Notes: generated by a model not told the origin, from the sequence alone. A stretch of 64,000 bases of DNA from Gordonia humi (GCF_014197435.1 NZ_JACIFP010000001.1:2728001-2792000); one strand, 5' to 3'. Numbered from the stretch's first letter, positions 43,314 to 55,232 are shown. Numbers and translations: made by a program.

Positions 43314-44672
43314 GTGAAGAGCATCGTCGAGCAGCTGAGCCCGACCCGAGTCAAGCTGAATGTCGAGGTCCCGTTCGAGGAACTCTCCGGCGACTTCGAC
43401 CAGGCCTACAAGGCTCTCGCTCAGCAGATCCGCATCCCCGGCTTCCGTCCGGGCAAGGCCCCCGCGAAGCTGATCGAGGCGCGCGTCGGTCGGCAGTCGA
43501 TTCTCGAGCAGGTCGTCAACGACGCCCTCCCGAACAAGTACTCTCAGGCCGTCGCCGAGGCCGACGTCAAGGCCATCAGCCAGCCGGAGATCGACGTCGC
43601 CGAGCTCGTCTACGGCGAGCCCGTCAAGTTCACCGCCGAGGTCGACATCCGTCCGGAGATCGAGCTCCCCGATTTCGCGACCCTGTCGGTCGAGGTCGAT
43701 CCGATCGAGATCTCCGACGCCGACGTCGAAGAAGAGCTCGAGAACCTGCGTGCCCGCTTCGGCACCCTGGTCGGCGTCGAGCGCGGCGCCCAGGACGGCG
43801 ACTTCGTCTCCATCGACCTGGAGGCCTCGGTCGACGGCGAGGTCGTCGATGACGCCACCACCGAGGGTCTCTCCCACGAGGTCGGCAGCGGCAATCTCAT
43901 CGAGGGACTCGACGAGGCGCTGCAGGGACTGTCCGACGGTGAGAAGAGCACCTTCACCACCAAGCTCGTCGCCGGTGATCACGCGGGCGCCGATGCCGAG
44001 GTCACCGTCACCGTCCAGTCGGTCAAGGAGCGCGAGCTGCCCGCCGTGGACGACGACTTCGCCCAGCTCGCCAGCGAGTTCGACACCGCGGACGAGTTGC
44101 GCGCGAGCCTGAGCGACCGGGTCGCCGAGGGCAAGAAGTACGAGCAGGCCGGCGCGATCCGCGACGCGGTCCTCGCTCAGCTGCTCGACACCGTCGAGTT
44201 TCCGCTTCCCGAGGCCGTCGTCGACGCCGAGGTCGAGGGCGTCCAGCACCAGCTGGTCCATGCCCTGGGCCACGACGACGCTCAGGTCGACAAGTTCCTC
44301 GAGGCGCAGGGCAAGACTCGCGACGAGTGGAACGCCGAGAGCCGCGAGGAGGCCGAGAAGTCGGTCCGCACGCAGCTGCTGCTCGACGCCATCGCCGACG
44401 AGGCCGGCACCGAGGTCGACCAGAACGAGTTGACCCAGCAGATCATCATGCAGAGCCAGCGCTACGGCGTCGCTCCGCAGGAGTTCATCCAGCAGCTGCA
44501 GAGCGCCAACCAGATCGGCGCCCTGTACGCGGACGTCCGCCGCAACAAGTCGCTCGCCGACATCATCGGTCAGGTGTCGGTCACCGACACCAACGGTGAG
44601 GTCATCGACACCGAGGCGTTCTTCGGCGGCGACGACGAGGACGAGACCGAAGGCGACGACGCCGACGCGTGA
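43314..44672 (+). CDS. tig: Trigger factor (ribosome-associated chaperone and prolyl isomerase)
   Basis: This 452-residue protein begins MKSIVEQLSPTRVKLNVEVPFEEL with the ribosome-binding motif GFRPGKAP. It has a central FKBP-type PPIase domain (DGDFVSIDLEAS and DGEKSTFTTKLV) and an extended helical C-terminal domain, with an acidic tail (GGDDEDETEGDD). It binds nascent chains at the ribosome exit. GTG 43314 follows AAGGAG. It is upstream of clpP1P2-clpX, the conserved order in bacteria, but a hairpin terminator separates it from clpP1. Confidence 0.95.
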   Translation: MKSIVEQLSPTRVKLNVEVPFEELSGDFDQAYKALAQQIRIPGFRPGKAPAKLIEARVGRQSILEQVVNDALPNKYSQAVAEADVKAISQPEIDVAELVYGEPVKFTAEVDIRPEIELPDFATLSVEVDPIEISDADVEEELENLRARFGTLVGVERGAQDGDFVSIDLEASVDGEVVDDATTEGLSHEVGSGNLIEGLDEALQGLSDGEKSTFTTKLVAGDHAGADAEVTVTVQSVKERELPAVDDDFAQLASEFDTADELRASLSDRVAEGKKYEQAGAIRDAVLAQLLDTVEFPLPEAVVDAEVEGVQHQLVHALGHDDAQVDKFLEAQGKTRDEWNAESREEAEKSVRTQLLLDAIADEAGTEVDQNELTQQIIMQSQRYGVAPQEFIQQLQSANQIGALYADVRRNKSLADIIGQVSVTDTNGEVIDTEAFFGGDDEDETEGDDADA

Positions 44673-44695
44673 TCTCCTCGCCCGCACGGGCCTTT

Positions 44696-44730
44696 CGACA
44701 GCCGGGACGGCGAGTACGTCCCGGCTGTCG
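44696..44730. terminator. Intrinsic terminator after tig
   Basis: A 13-bp perfect stem CGACAGCCGGGAC with its complement and a 9-nt loop begins 23 bp after the tig stop. It isolates tig from the clpP1P2 promoter region. Confidence 0.75.
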
Positions 44731-44746
44731 TGTTCTCCGGGACCGG

Positions 44747-44784
44747 TTTCGCTTCGGGCGAAGGGGTTCCGCTGTAAGCGAATT
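44747..44784. promoter_or_regulatory. Two ClgR-like boxes upstream of clpP1P2
   Basis: Dyads CGC-TTCGG-GCG (44750-44760) and CGC-TGTAA-GCG (44770-44780) have the CGC-N5-GCG form of ClgR sites, with flanking TT and AA (TTTCGC...GCGAA, and CCGC...GCGAATT). Their starts are exactly 20 bp apart, about two helical turns. ClgR activates clp protease genes in Corynebacterium, Streptomyces and Mycobacterium, so this placement 110-140 bp before clpP1 is as expected. Binding is inferred. Confidence 0.65.
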
Positions 44785-44891
44785 AGGGGTGTCGGCGGAA
44801 CAATCCGAGGCCCGGAATTGATTAATCTCGATGACAACGCCGCGACCTCCCGCGTGAGCACGGCCACCATTTCGACAGATAGGGACAACCA

Positions 44892-45494
44892 GTGAGCAAT
44901 CTCTACACGCCCTCCATGAGCTCGGGCGTCGCCGGCCTGAACCTGACTGATTCGGTCTTCGAGCGACTGCTCCGCGAGCGCATCATCTTCCTCGGCACCC
45001 AGGTTGACGACGACATCGCCAACCGCCTCTGCGCGCAGATCCTGCTGCTGGCCGCGGAGGACGCGGAGAAGGACATCAACCTCTACATCAACTCGCCGGG
45101 CGGCAGCGTCACCGCGGGTATGGCGATCTTCGACACCATGCAGCTGGCGCCCTGCGACGTCGCGACCTACGCGATGGGCATGGCGGCCTCGATGGGCCAG
45201 TTCCTGCTCGCCGCGGGCGCCAAGGGCAAGCGTCACGCTCTGCCGCACGCCCGCATCATGATGCACCAGCCGTCGGCGGGCATCGGCGGCACCGCGGCCG
45301 ACATCGCCATCCAGGCCGAGCAGTTCGCCGCCACCAAGCGCGAGATGAACCGCCTCAACGCCGAGTTCACCGGTCAGCCGCTCGAGACGATCGAGGCGGA
45401 CGCCGACCGCGACAACTGGTTCACCGCGACCGAAGCCAAGGAGTACGGCTTCGTCGACCACGTCGTGGCCAACGTCGCGCGTCCGAACGCCTGA
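44892..45494 (+). CDS. clpP1: ATP-dependent Clp protease proteolytic subunit 1
   Basis: This 200-residue serine protease subunit has Ser100 (GMAASMGQ), His125 (MMHQPS) and Asp174 (ADRDNWF), with the oligomer motif [16 protein letters not shown]. It forms the mixed ClpP1P2 tetradecamer that is essential in mycobacteria and partners ClpX and ClpC1. GTG 44892 starts 40 bp before the next clear feature and follows AGGGAC. It is in a row with clpP2 (40-bp gap). Confidence 0.96.
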   Translation: MSNLYTPSMSSGVAGLNLTDSVFERLLRERIIFLGTQVDDDIANRLCAQILLLAAEDAEKDINLYINSPGGSVTAGMAIFDTMQLAPCDVATYAMGMAASMGQFLLAAGAKGKRHALPHARIMMHQPSAGIGGTAADIAIQAEQFAATKREMNRLNAEFTGQPLETIEADADRDNWFTATEAKEYGFVDHVVANVARPNA

Positions 45495-45534
45495 TCGCCC
45501 ACCGACCACCTCTCTCACCGGTTACGGAGACACC

Positions 45535-46218
45535 ATGAACTACTCCTCCCTTCCCGCCGACGTGCGCGCCGGCATCCCGGACTCGGCGCTGGCACTGAAG
45601 AGCATGCAGGCCCGCTACATCCTTCCGTCGTTCATCGAGAACACCCCGAACGGTCAGCGCCAGTACGACCCGTACGCGAAGCTCTTCGAGGAGCGCATCG
45701 TGTTCGTCGGCACGCCGATCGACCAGACCGTCGCCAACGACGTCATGGCGCAGCTCCTGGTTCTGGAGAGCCAGGACCCCGACCGTGACATCACCATGTA
45801 CATCAACTCGCCGGGCGGCAGCGTCCCGGACATGCTCGCCATCTACGACACCATGCAGTACGTGCACTGCGACGTCGTCACCGTGTGCCTCGGCGAGGCG
45901 GCGTCGGCGGCGGCCATTCTGCTGGCGGGCGGCACTCCGGGCAAGCGGGCGGCGCTGCCGAACGCGACCGTCCTGATCCACCAGCCGCGGACCGGCGGCG
46001 CATACCAGGGCCAGGTGTCCGACCTGGAGATCCAGGCCGCCGAGATCGAGCGCATCCGCAAGCGCCTCGACGAGATCCTCGCCTCGCACACCGGCCAGGA
46101 CCCCGAGAAGATCCGCAAGGACACCGATCGCGACAACATCCTCACCGCCGACCAGGCCAAGGAGTACGGGATCATCGACGAGGTGTTCGACTATCGGAAG
46201 AAGTCGGCGCGCAAGTAG
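45535..46218 (+). CDS. clpP2: ATP-dependent Clp protease proteolytic subunit 2
   Basis: This 227-residue protein has Ser124 ([12 protein letters not shown]), His149 (VLIHQPRTG) and Asp200 (DTDRDNIL). Its N-terminus has a longer leader ([33 protein letters not shown]), probably removed by processing, as in the mycobacterial protein. It complements ClpP1 in the mixed double-ring protease. ATG 45535 lies after GGTTACGGAGA. The gene lies 92 bp upstream of clpX. Confidence 0.96.
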   Translation: MNYSSLPADVRAGIPDSALALKSMQARYILPSFIENTPNGQRQYDPYAKLFEERIVFVGTPIDQTVANDVMAQLLVLESQDPDRDITMYINSPGGSVPDMLAIYDTMQYVHCDVVTVCLGEAASAAAILLAGGTPGKRAALPNATVLIHQPRTGGAYQGQVSDLEIQAAEIERIRKRLDEILASHTGQDPEKIRKDTDRDNILTADQAKEYGIIDEVFDYRKKSARK

Positions 46219-46310
46219 TGCGCGTTCGACCCGTCGATCTCGCTGTGCGCGAGTACCGTTGCCGGTGACGCGCATCATCCCCACGAAGCCCTAGAAAGCA
46301 GGTGCGACCC

Positions 46311-47597
46311 ATGGCACGAATGGGAGACGGTGGCGACCTCCTGAAGTGCTCGTTCTGTGGAAAGAGCCAGAAGCAGGTCAAGAAGCTCATCGCCGGTCCG
46401 GGCGTGTACATCTGCGACGAGTGCATCGACCTGTGCAATGAGATCATCGAAGAGGAGCTCGCCGAGTCGAGCGGCGACGTGAAGCTCGACGAACTCCCCA
46501 AGCCCGCCGAGATCCGTGACTTCCTCGACAACTACGTCGTCGGACAGGACACGGCCAAGCGGACGCTCGCCGTGGCGGTCTACAACCATTACAAGCGGAT
46601 CCAGGCGGGCGAGCGCAAGACCGACAAGCGGACGACCGGTGAACCGGTCGAGCTGGCGAAGTCGAACATCCTGATGCTCGGCCCGACGGGCTGCGGTAAG
46701 ACCTACCTCGCGCAGACTCTCGCGAAGATGCTGAACGTTCCGTTCGCGATCGCCGATGCCACCGCCCTCACCGAGGCCGGATACGTCGGCGAGGACGTCG
46801 AGAACATCCTGTTGAAGCTGATCCAGGCCGCCGACTACGACGTCAAGCGTGCCGAGACCGGGATCATCTACATCGACGAGGTCGACAAGATCGCTCGCAA
46901 GAGTGAGAACCCGTCGATCACGCGCGACGTGTCCGGCGAGGGCGTCCAACAGGCTCTGTTGAAGATCCTGGAGGGCACTCAGGCGTCGGTGCCGCCGCAG
47001 GGTGGACGCAAACACCCGCATCAGGAGTTCATCCAGCTCGACACGACCAACGTCCTGTTCATCGTCGCCGGTGCGTTCGCCGGCCTCGACAAGGTGGTGG
47101 CCGACCGGATCGGCAAGCGCGGCATCGGTTTCGGCAACGACGTGCCGAGCAAGAACCAGGCGGACCTGAGCGACTACTTCGCCGAGGTGATGCCCGAGGA
47201 TCTGATCAAGTTCGGTCTGATCCCCGAGTTCATCGGCCGTCTGCCGATGGTGGCGTCGGTGCGCAACCTCGACAAGGAGGCGCTCGTCTCGATCCTCTCC
47301 GAGCCGAAGAACGCACTGGTGAAGCAGTACACCAAGCTGTTCGAGATGGACGACGTCGAGCTCGACTTCACCCAGGACGCGCTGGAGGCCATCGCCGATC
47401 AGGCCATCCACCGCGGCACCGGAGCTCGCGGCCTCCGCGCGATCATGGAAGAGGTCCTGCTCCCGGTGATGTACGACATCCCCAGCCGCGACGACGTCGC
47501 CAAGGTGGTCGTCACCGGCGAGACCGTCCGCGACAACGTCCTGCCCACCGTCGTGCCCCGCAAGGACGACGACGGTCCCGCGGAGAAGTCCGCGTAA
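46311..47597 (+). CDS. clpX: ATP-dependent Clp protease ATP-binding subunit ClpX
   Basis: This protein of about 428 residues has an N-terminal zinc-binding domain (C-x2-C in CSFCGK and CDECIDLC near 35), Walker A GPTGCGKT at 123-130, Walker [10 protein letters not shown] near 185, and the IGF-like loop KRGIGFGND that docks on ClpP. It unfolds tagged substrates and feeds them to ClpP1P2. ATG 46311 ([16 protein letters not shown]) has AAAGCAGG upstream; the frame is open nine bases earlier. A hairpin that also serves as repeat A ends the transcript. Confidence 0.97.
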   Translation: MARMGDGGDLLKCSFCGKSQKQVKKLIAGPGVYICDECIDLCNEIIEEELAESSGDVKLDELPKPAEIRDFLDNYVVGQDTAKRTLAVAVYNHYKRIQAGERKTDKRTTGEPVELAKSNILMLGPTGCGKTYLAQTLAKMLNVPFAIADATALTEAGYVGEDVENILLKLIQAADYDVKRAETGIIYIDEVDKIARKSENPSITRDVSGEGVQQALLKILEGTQASVPPQGGRKHPHQEFIQLDTTNVLFIVAGAFAGLDKVVADRIGKRGIGFGNDVPSKNQADLSDYFAEVMPEDLIKFGLIPEFIGRLPMVASVRNLDKEALVSILSEPKNALVKQYTKLFEMDDVELDFTQDALEAIADQAIHRGTGARGLRAIMEEVLLPVMYDIPSRDDVAKVVVTGETVRDNVLPTVVPRKDDDGPAEKSA

Positions 47598-47610
47598 AGT
47601 TCGTCAGTCG

Positions 47611-47677
47611 GCTCACGCCCGAGGCGTCGGTTCCCGCTCCATCTCAGACAGAGAGCGGGAACCGACGCCTTCGGCGT
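47611..47677. repeat. Hairpin element A (left copy), also clpX terminator
   Basis: The core 47622-47639 AGGCGTCGGTTCCCGCTC pairs perfectly with 47653-47670 around a 13-nt loop. Short palindromes of the form ACGCC-N3-GGCGT adjoin both sides. It is the terminator of clpX, and it aligns without gaps to copy B (48661-48727) at 51 of 67 positions. It ends 2 bp before the stop of the AbiEi-like gene. Confidence 0.85.
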
Positions 47678-47679
47678 AT

Positions 47680-48666
47680 TCAAGTCTCGATACCGGCGCG
47701 ACACATCCGTCGCCGGAGCATCGGGATCATCGCGCCGCTGCGGAGGTCGTCGTAGATCCATCGGGCGACGTCGCCGACGTGATCGCGAAGGCGATCCTCA
47801 CGGATCTTCTCGGCGACGACGGCGTCCTCGACGTTCTGTCCTGGTTTGAGATCGCGCCAATATTTTCGTAACCCGTCGAACTCGGCGGCGAGCGAATCGC
47901 CCCAGCAATAGTCCGTGTACGCGATGGTTCCATCGACGAAGTCGAATCGGCGCTGGAGCACAGGGGACGGCAACTTGGCCTCGATCATCTGAGCGCGACT
48001 CCACGATTCGCCCGGATTCGCCGAGAGTGGATCGGCATGGCGCAGGGCGATGCGGACGACGGCGACTCCTGCGCGTCGTCGCTTGTCGATCTCGTTTTGG
48101 AGAGCTTCTCGCGACGCGCCCAGACGCAGTGCACTGTCGAGAGCGGCGAGAGCCTTCGGAAACGGTTTGCCCGCTGCGACGTCGACCGCGGTGCAGACGA
48201 GGTCGGATACGAGCACGCCGTCGACTTCAACGACACTGTCGTCGGGGAGGCCGGTGTGGATGTGCCGACTCGCCATCGTGCGTCCGCCGCTGCTCGTCGG
48301 CTTCGAGACGTGAACGACGGCATGATCGGGGAACAGCAATTCGAGACCGTGGACAGCCGCTGCCGAATCGTAGCTGAGTGGAAGACTCTGCGTGTCGGCG
48401 GCGGCGAGGGCTCGGAGTCGGTACTTCGCGTCCTGGACATCGTACTTCGGCAGCCGATCGCCCAGTACGTATGCTCCGGCCTCAATCTGTGCGAGGGTGC
48501 AGTCCCGCAGGCGGCGCTTGATCTCGGCGTCCGACATTCCCGTGTCGATCAGATCCGATCGGCGGATGACGCCGTGTCTTCCTTCAGGCCACATGCGAGC
48601 AGTGAACACCGGAACGTCAGATTTGTCTCTCCCGTTATCCACAGGCACGTTGCGATGAGTGTTCAC
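47680..48666 (-). CDS. AbiEi-like N-terminus with nuclease-fold (DUF559/Vsr-like) C-terminus
   Basis: This protein of up to 328 residues starts around MWPEGRHGVIRRSDLIDTG, which resembles the AbiEi antitoxin-type HTH domain (residues 25-80). The C-terminal part has ESWSRA, then FDFVDGTIAYTDYCW, AAEFDGLRKYW and EKIREDRLRDHVGDVARW, the Asp/Glu/Lys pattern of a Vsr/DUF559 restriction-nuclease fold. The GTG at 48666 lies inside repeat B; ATG 48594 is an equally good start. Genes of this kind are common in Mycobacteriales and of unknown role. Base composition is a little lower in GC than its neighbours. It has no partner toxin gene next to it. Confidence 0.75.
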   Translation of the reverse strand: MNTHRNVPVDNGRDKSDVPVFTARMWPEGRHGVIRRSDLIDTGMSDAEIKRRLRDCTLAQIEAGAYVLGDRLPKYDVQDAKYRLRALAAADTQSLPLSYDSAAAVHGLELLFPDHAVVHVSKPTSSGGRTMASRHIHTGLPDDSVVEVDGVLVSDLVCTAVDVAAGKPFPKALAALDSALRLGASREALQNEIDKRRRAGVAVVRIALRHADPLSANPGESWSRAQMIEAKLPSPVLQRRFDFVDGTIAYTDYCWGDSLAAEFDGLRKYWRDLKPGQNVEDAVVAEKIREDRLRDHVGDVARWIYDDLRSGAMIPMLRRRMCRAGIET

Positions 48667-48727
48667 GCCAGAGGCGTAGCTTCGCGCTCACTGTCGGACA
48701 AGGTGCGCGAACCGACGCCGCGGGCGT
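48661..48727. repeat. Hairpin element B (right copy)
   Basis: This 67-bp copy aligns with element A without gaps (8/10, 38/50 and 5/7 identities over consecutive blocks). Its stem GGCGTAGCTTCGCGC pairs imperfectly with GCGCGAACCGACGCC. At one stem position A has C-G and B has G-C, so pairing is kept. It overlaps the first codons of the AbiEi-like gene and lies 25 bp before mobA. Confidence 0.8.
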
Positions 48728-48751
48728 CCTTGCGCGGTTACGGTGGTCTCT

Positions 48752-49354
48752 ATGAGCTACGACACAGTCGCTGGAATCATTCTCGCGGGCGGGCGTTCGC
48801 GCCGCATGGGGCAGGACAAGGCAGGGCTCGAGTTCGAGGGGGTGACGATGCTGACGCGGGTCGCGGGCGTCGTCGAGCAGCGGTGTGCGCCGGTGCTCGT
48901 CGCCGCGCCGGAGACCTCTCAGGCGTACCGAGAGCTGTCGCGGGAGTCGGATCTGCGGTGGGTCACCGACGAGAAGCAGGGGAGCGGTCCGCTCGGCGGA
49001 CTCGCCGCGGCGCTCGCGGCCGCAGGTGCCGCCGGGGCCGACGTCGCGTTCGTGTGCGCCACCGACATGCCCCTCATCGGGACGGGTCTGATCGAGGAAC
49101 TGCTCGCCGGACTCACCGAGCAGGCCGACGCCGTGATCGCGCGCGACGCACAGCGGGACCACCCGATGGCCGGTGTGTACCGGACCCGGGTCGCCGAGAC
49201 TCTCCAGGCGTTGGTCGATGGCGGCGAACTCCGTATGACGGCGGCCGTCGAGGCGCTCGACACCCGACGCGTGAGCGTCACCGATGAGAACTGGCTCACC
49301 AACGTCGACGCGCCCGAGGACCTGCACCGACTGCGCGTCGGGAGCGTTTCCTAA
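48752..49354 (+). CDS. mobA: Molybdenum cofactor guanylyltransferase
   Basis: This protein of about 200 residues has the nucleotidyltransferase signature ILAGGRSRRMGQDKAGL near residue 11, and the acidic motif CATDMPLIG. It converts Mo-molybdopterin with GTP to the bis-MGD-type cofactor required by the nitrate reductase at 4339-8226. ATG 48752 (MSYDTVAG) is used; GTG 48743 is possible. It lies in the mycobacterial order after clpX, with the AbiEi-like gene inserted between. The gap to valS is 9 bp. Confidence 0.94.
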   Translation: MSYDTVAGIILAGGRSRRMGQDKAGLEFEGVTMLTRVAGVVEQRCAPVLVAAPETSQAYRELSRESDLRWVTDEKQGSGPLGGLAAALAAAGAAGADVAFVCATDMPLIGTGLIEELLAGLTEQADAVIARDAQRDHPMAGVYRTRVAETLQALVDGGELRMTAAVEALDTRRVSVTDENWLTNVDAPEDLHRLRVGSVS

Positions 49355-49363
49355 GATTGAAGG

Positions 49364-52017
<2,654 letters not shown>

Positions 52018-52018
<1 letters not shown>

Positions 52019-53418
52019 TGTCCGCCCCGTCGCCCGACGACCTCGCCGAACTGACGGCGGTCGAAGCCGAACTCGACACCCGCTGGCCTGAGACCAAGAT
52101 CGAGCCGTCGCTGGCCCGGATCACCGCGCTCCTCGAACTCCTCGGGAACCCGCAGCACGCATATCCGTCGATTCAGATCGCGGGCACCAACGGCAAGACG
52201 TCGGTCACCCGCATGATCGACGCCCTGCTGCAGGCGTTCCACCGGAGGACGGGCCGGATCACCAGCCCGCATCTGCAGCTGGCGACCGAGCGGATCGCGA
52301 TCGACGGCGCGCCGATCAGCCCGCGCCTGTACGTCGACACCTACCGCGAACTCGAGCCGTTCATCACCATGGTCGACGACTCGTCGACCGCCCAGGGCGG
52401 TCCGCGGATGAGCAAGTTCGAGGTGCTCACCGCGATGGCGTACGCCGCCTTCGCCGAGGCGCCGATCGAGGTCGCCGTGGTCGAGACCGGGATGGGCGGA
52501 CGCTGGGACGCGACCAACGTCGTCGACTCGCAGGTCACGGTCATCACGCCGATCGCCATGGATCACGCCGACTACCTGGGCGACACGCTCGCCGAGATCG
52601 CCGGGGAGAAGGCCGGGATCATCAAACCCGGGCCGGCCGACGCACTGGTCCCCGCCGACCCGATCACCGTGGTCGCACCGCAGGCGGCCGAGGTCAGCGA
52701 CGTGATTCTGCGGGCGAGTGTCGAGGCGGGCACGATCGTCGCCCGTCAGGACTCGGAGTTCACCGTGCTCTCCTCGGCGACCGCGGTCGGGGGACAACTG
52801 CTGTCCATCCGCGGACTCGGCGGCGTGTACGACGAGATCTTCCTGCCGTTGCACGGGGCGCACCAGGCGGCCAACGCCGCGCTCGCACTCGCCGCGGTGG
52901 AGGCGTTCTTCGGCGCCGGGGTGGACCGGCGACTCGACGTCGACACGGTGCGGGATGCGTTCGCCGCCGTGACGACGCCGGGACGACTCGAACGCATGCG
53001 CAGCGCGCCGAGCGTGTTCATCGACGCAGCGCACAATCCGCACGGCGCTCAGGCTCTGGCACGCGCCGTCACCTCCGAATTCGACTTCCGGCGCCTGATC
53101 GGCGTGATCGGGGTGCTCGGCGACAAGGACGCCCGCGGTCTGCTGACCGAACTCGAGCCGGTGCTCGACACGGTGGTGCTGACCAACAACGGCTCGCCCC
53201 GAGCCCTCGACACCGAGGACCTCGCCGACGTCGCCCGCTCGATCTTCGGGGACGAACGAGTGGAGACCGTGCCGTTCCTGCCCGACGCCGTCGAACGCGC
53301 TGTGGCCCTCGCCGAAGACGGCGAGACGGGCACCGTGTCGGGTGCGGGCGTGATCATCACCGGATCGGTCGTCACGGCCGGCGCCGGCCGCACATTGTTC
53401 GGGAAGGACCCGTCATGA
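52018..53418 (+). CDS. folC: Folylpolyglutamate synthase / dihydrofolate synthase
   Basis: This 466-residue Mur-ligase-type enzyme has the ATP-binding loop in IQIAGTNGKTSVTR, ETGMGGRWDATN, and the substrate loop MDHADYLGDTLAEIAGEKAGIIK. It adds glutamate residues to folates and may also make dihydrofolate. ATG 52018 overlaps the valS stop. The C-terminus overlaps the next gene by 4 bp (ATGA), so valS, folC and the DUF4233 gene form one coupled transcript. Confidence 0.95.
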
Positions 53419-53816
53419 CCGAGAACCCGGAACGCCGAGTCAACCCGCCCGCGACCGACCCCTGGAAGGGATTCCGCGGCGTCATGGCGGGCACCCTGAT
53501 CCTCGAAGTCATCATCGTGCTGCTGGCCCTGCCGATCGTCGCGAAGCTCGGCGGCGGTCTCGGTTGGGGATCGGGCCTGTTCCTTGGGCTCCTGACACTC
53601 GCGTTCATCCTCCTGTCCGGCATGTGCGCGCGTCCATGGGCGTTGCCGACCATCCTGGGCCTGCAGGTCGTGCTGATCATCGGCGGTCTGTTCCACTGGT
53701 CGATCGCCGTGGTCGGGGTGATCTTCCTTTGCGTCTGGCTGTACATCGCGTACATTCGACGCGACGTCGCTCGTCGGATCGAGCGAGGACTGCTGCCGAG
53801 CCAGCAGATGAACTGA
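53415..53816 (+). CDS. DUF4233 membrane protein
   Basis: This 133-residue protein has about four TM segments (GTLILEVIIVLLALPIV, GLFLGLLTLAFILLSG and two more). Its sequence and position after folC match the DUF4233 proteins of Mycobacterium (Rv2446c), of unknown function. It overlaps folC by 4 bp. A basic C-terminus (RRDVARRIERG) is cytoplasmic by the positive-inside rule. Confidence 0.88.
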   Translation: MTENPERRVNPPATDPWKGFRGVMAGTLILEVIIVLLALPIVAKLGGGLGWGSGLFLGLLTLAFILLSGMCARPWALPTILGLQVVLIIGGLFHWSIAVVGVIFLCVWLYIAYIRRDVARRIERGLLPSQQMN

Positions 53817-53907
53817 CACGACTGGCGTGTCGTTCGTTCGGGGGATCGAGTCGACTAGACTCGACATTCGAGATCTCGCCGCTCGGCGAGGGAGAAGGGT
53901 GGAGCGC

Positions 53908-54378
53908 ATGGCATTGCGGCACGATCGGGTACGACGCGGCACGACGCGGATCGCCCTGGCGACGATGGCCTGTGCGGTCGCGATGTCGGCGGCGGTCACC
54001 GGGACGGCGCAGGCCGATACGAGCGAGTCCGCGGTCCCGACGCCGGACGCACCCCCGCGCAGTGCTCCGTCGGCGACGCTCGACGACGCCGTCAAACCCG
54101 GCGTCCCGCAACCGGTCGCCGAGGGGTCCTTCGGCTACATCGCCACACCGAGCGCCACCAAGTGGATGCACGATCGGCACCCCGAGGACGTCATCGCGAA
54201 CCTGCCGGTGGGTCACCACAGCGACAACCAGATGATGGCGCAGCTGCTCGGCGGGCAGCTCGACGCGGCCGTCGCCCAGCGCGGTGCCTGTGTGCAGATC
54301 ATCGTCGGCGGCCCCCGCGACGGAGGCCTGTTCACGTACGGTTTCTACGCGGTGGAGCCCGAATACTGCCCCCGCTGA
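53908..54378 (+). CDS. Secreted protein of unknown function
   Basis: This protein of about 156 residues has an N-terminal signal peptide (MALRHDRVRRGTTRIALATM, cleavage likely after AQA) and a short Pro/Ala-rich linker. It ends in a domain with FGYIATPSATKWMHDRHPEDVI and two cysteines (RGACVQI and PEYCPR). I do not recognise its family. ATG 53908 gives the best signal peptide and follows GGAGAAGGG; the frame is open from 53827. It lies between the DUF4233 gene and ndk. Confidence 0.7.
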   Translation: MALRHDRVRRGTTRIALATMACAVAMSAAVTGTAQADTSESAVPTPDAPPRSAPSATLDDAVKPGVPQPVAEGSFGYIATPSATKWMHDRHPEDVIANLPVGHHSDNQMMAQLLGGQLDAAVAQRGACVQIIVGGPRDGGLFTYGFYAVEPEYCPR

Positions 54379-54414
54379 CGTGTGGCCGAGGCATCGGGTC
54401 GTTACAGTGTGCTG

Positions 54415-54831
54415 GTGACTGAACAGACTCTCGTACTCATCAAGCCCGACGGTGTGCAGCGCGGTGTCATCGGCGAAGTGATCTCCCGCATCGAGCGCAA
54501 GGGCCTGCGTCTGGCCGCTCTGGAACTGCGGACCGTCTCCGTCGAGGTGGCCTCCGAGCACTACGCCGAACACGCCGAGCGGCCGTTCTTCGGTTCGCTG
54601 CTGGAGTTCATCACCTCCGGTCAGGTGGTCGCCGCCGTCGTCGAGGGCCCGCGCGCCATCACCGCGTTTCGCCAGCTCGCCGGCGGAACCGATCCGGTCG
54701 AGAAGGCCACGCCCGGCACGATCCGCGGGGACTTCGGCCTCGAGACCCAGTTCAACCTGGTCCACGGCTCGGACTCACCGGAGTCCGCCGCCCGCGAGAT
54801 CGCCCTCTGGTTCCCGAACTTGACCGCCTGA
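54415..54831 (+). CDS. ndk: Nucleoside diphosphate kinase
   Basis: This 138-residue enzyme starts at GTG 54415 ([17 protein letters not shown]). The catalytic His is in [16 protein letters not shown] and the kinase fold motif [12 protein letters not shown] is intact. It transfers gamma-phosphate between NTPs and NDPs. The frame continues to GTG 54382, but the shorter start matches the mycobacterial length of about 136. A strong terminator follows. Confidence 0.95.
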   Translation: MTEQTLVLIKPDGVQRGVIGEVISRIERKGLRLAALELRTVSVEVASEHYAEHAERPFFGSLLEFITSGQVVAAVVEGPRAITAFRQLAGGTDPVEKATPGTIRGDFGLETQFNLVHGSDSPESAAREIALWFPNLTA

Positions 54832-54847
54832 CGAACACCCGAAGACC

Positions 54848-54888
54848 AGTAGAGCCGTGCGACCGGGACCCGGTCGCACGGCTCTACT
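54848..54888. terminator. Intrinsic terminator after ndk
   Basis: A near-perfect palindrome of 19 pairs begins 16 bp after the ndk stop (AGTAGAGCCGTGCGACCGG with its complement). Confidence 0.85.
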
Positions 54889-55232
54889 CGTCCGCGGCGC
54901 ACCAGCGGAGTCGGCGACGCGCGGAGGGGATTTCTCCATGCCGTGCGGGTCTTGCCCGATCCGTATGGGATACTTGCAGAGGTTCGTACGCGTCACACTT
55001 TGACACATGCGGATCAGGCGGAGCTCTCGACGACCCGCCCGCCGTCCGTCGCACCCCACCGGGTCCGGGTGAGCGGTGGTCGTCGGGGAACCGTCGACAG
55101 CCAGGCGTCGAAAGCAGACGCGAAGACCACACAACACCCGGTCGTCAGGCCGGCACACATTGGGAAGGCCCTCGCGTGGCCGCGTCGTACCAGCACACGG
55201 TGTGACGCGCCCGGGGGTCTCGAGGAGACCAC
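54889..55232. other. rne upstream region, 344 bp with no gene
   Basis: This is the longest gene-free stretch in the window. It holds no convincing open frame. A TTGACA at 54999-55004 could be a -35 element but has no good -10 partner. It probably contains the rne promoter and a long 5' leader; RNase E is autoregulated through its leader in E. coli, but I see no clear structure here that proves this. Confidence 0.5.

Noticed and set aside
43296-45518. Long minus-strand open frame opposite tig and clpP1
   Set aside because: Antisense shadow; both sense genes have catalytic or family motifs.
54999-55030. SigA promoter for rne from the perfect TTGACA
   Set aside because: No acceptable -10 hexamer at 16-19 bp spacing, so not called.
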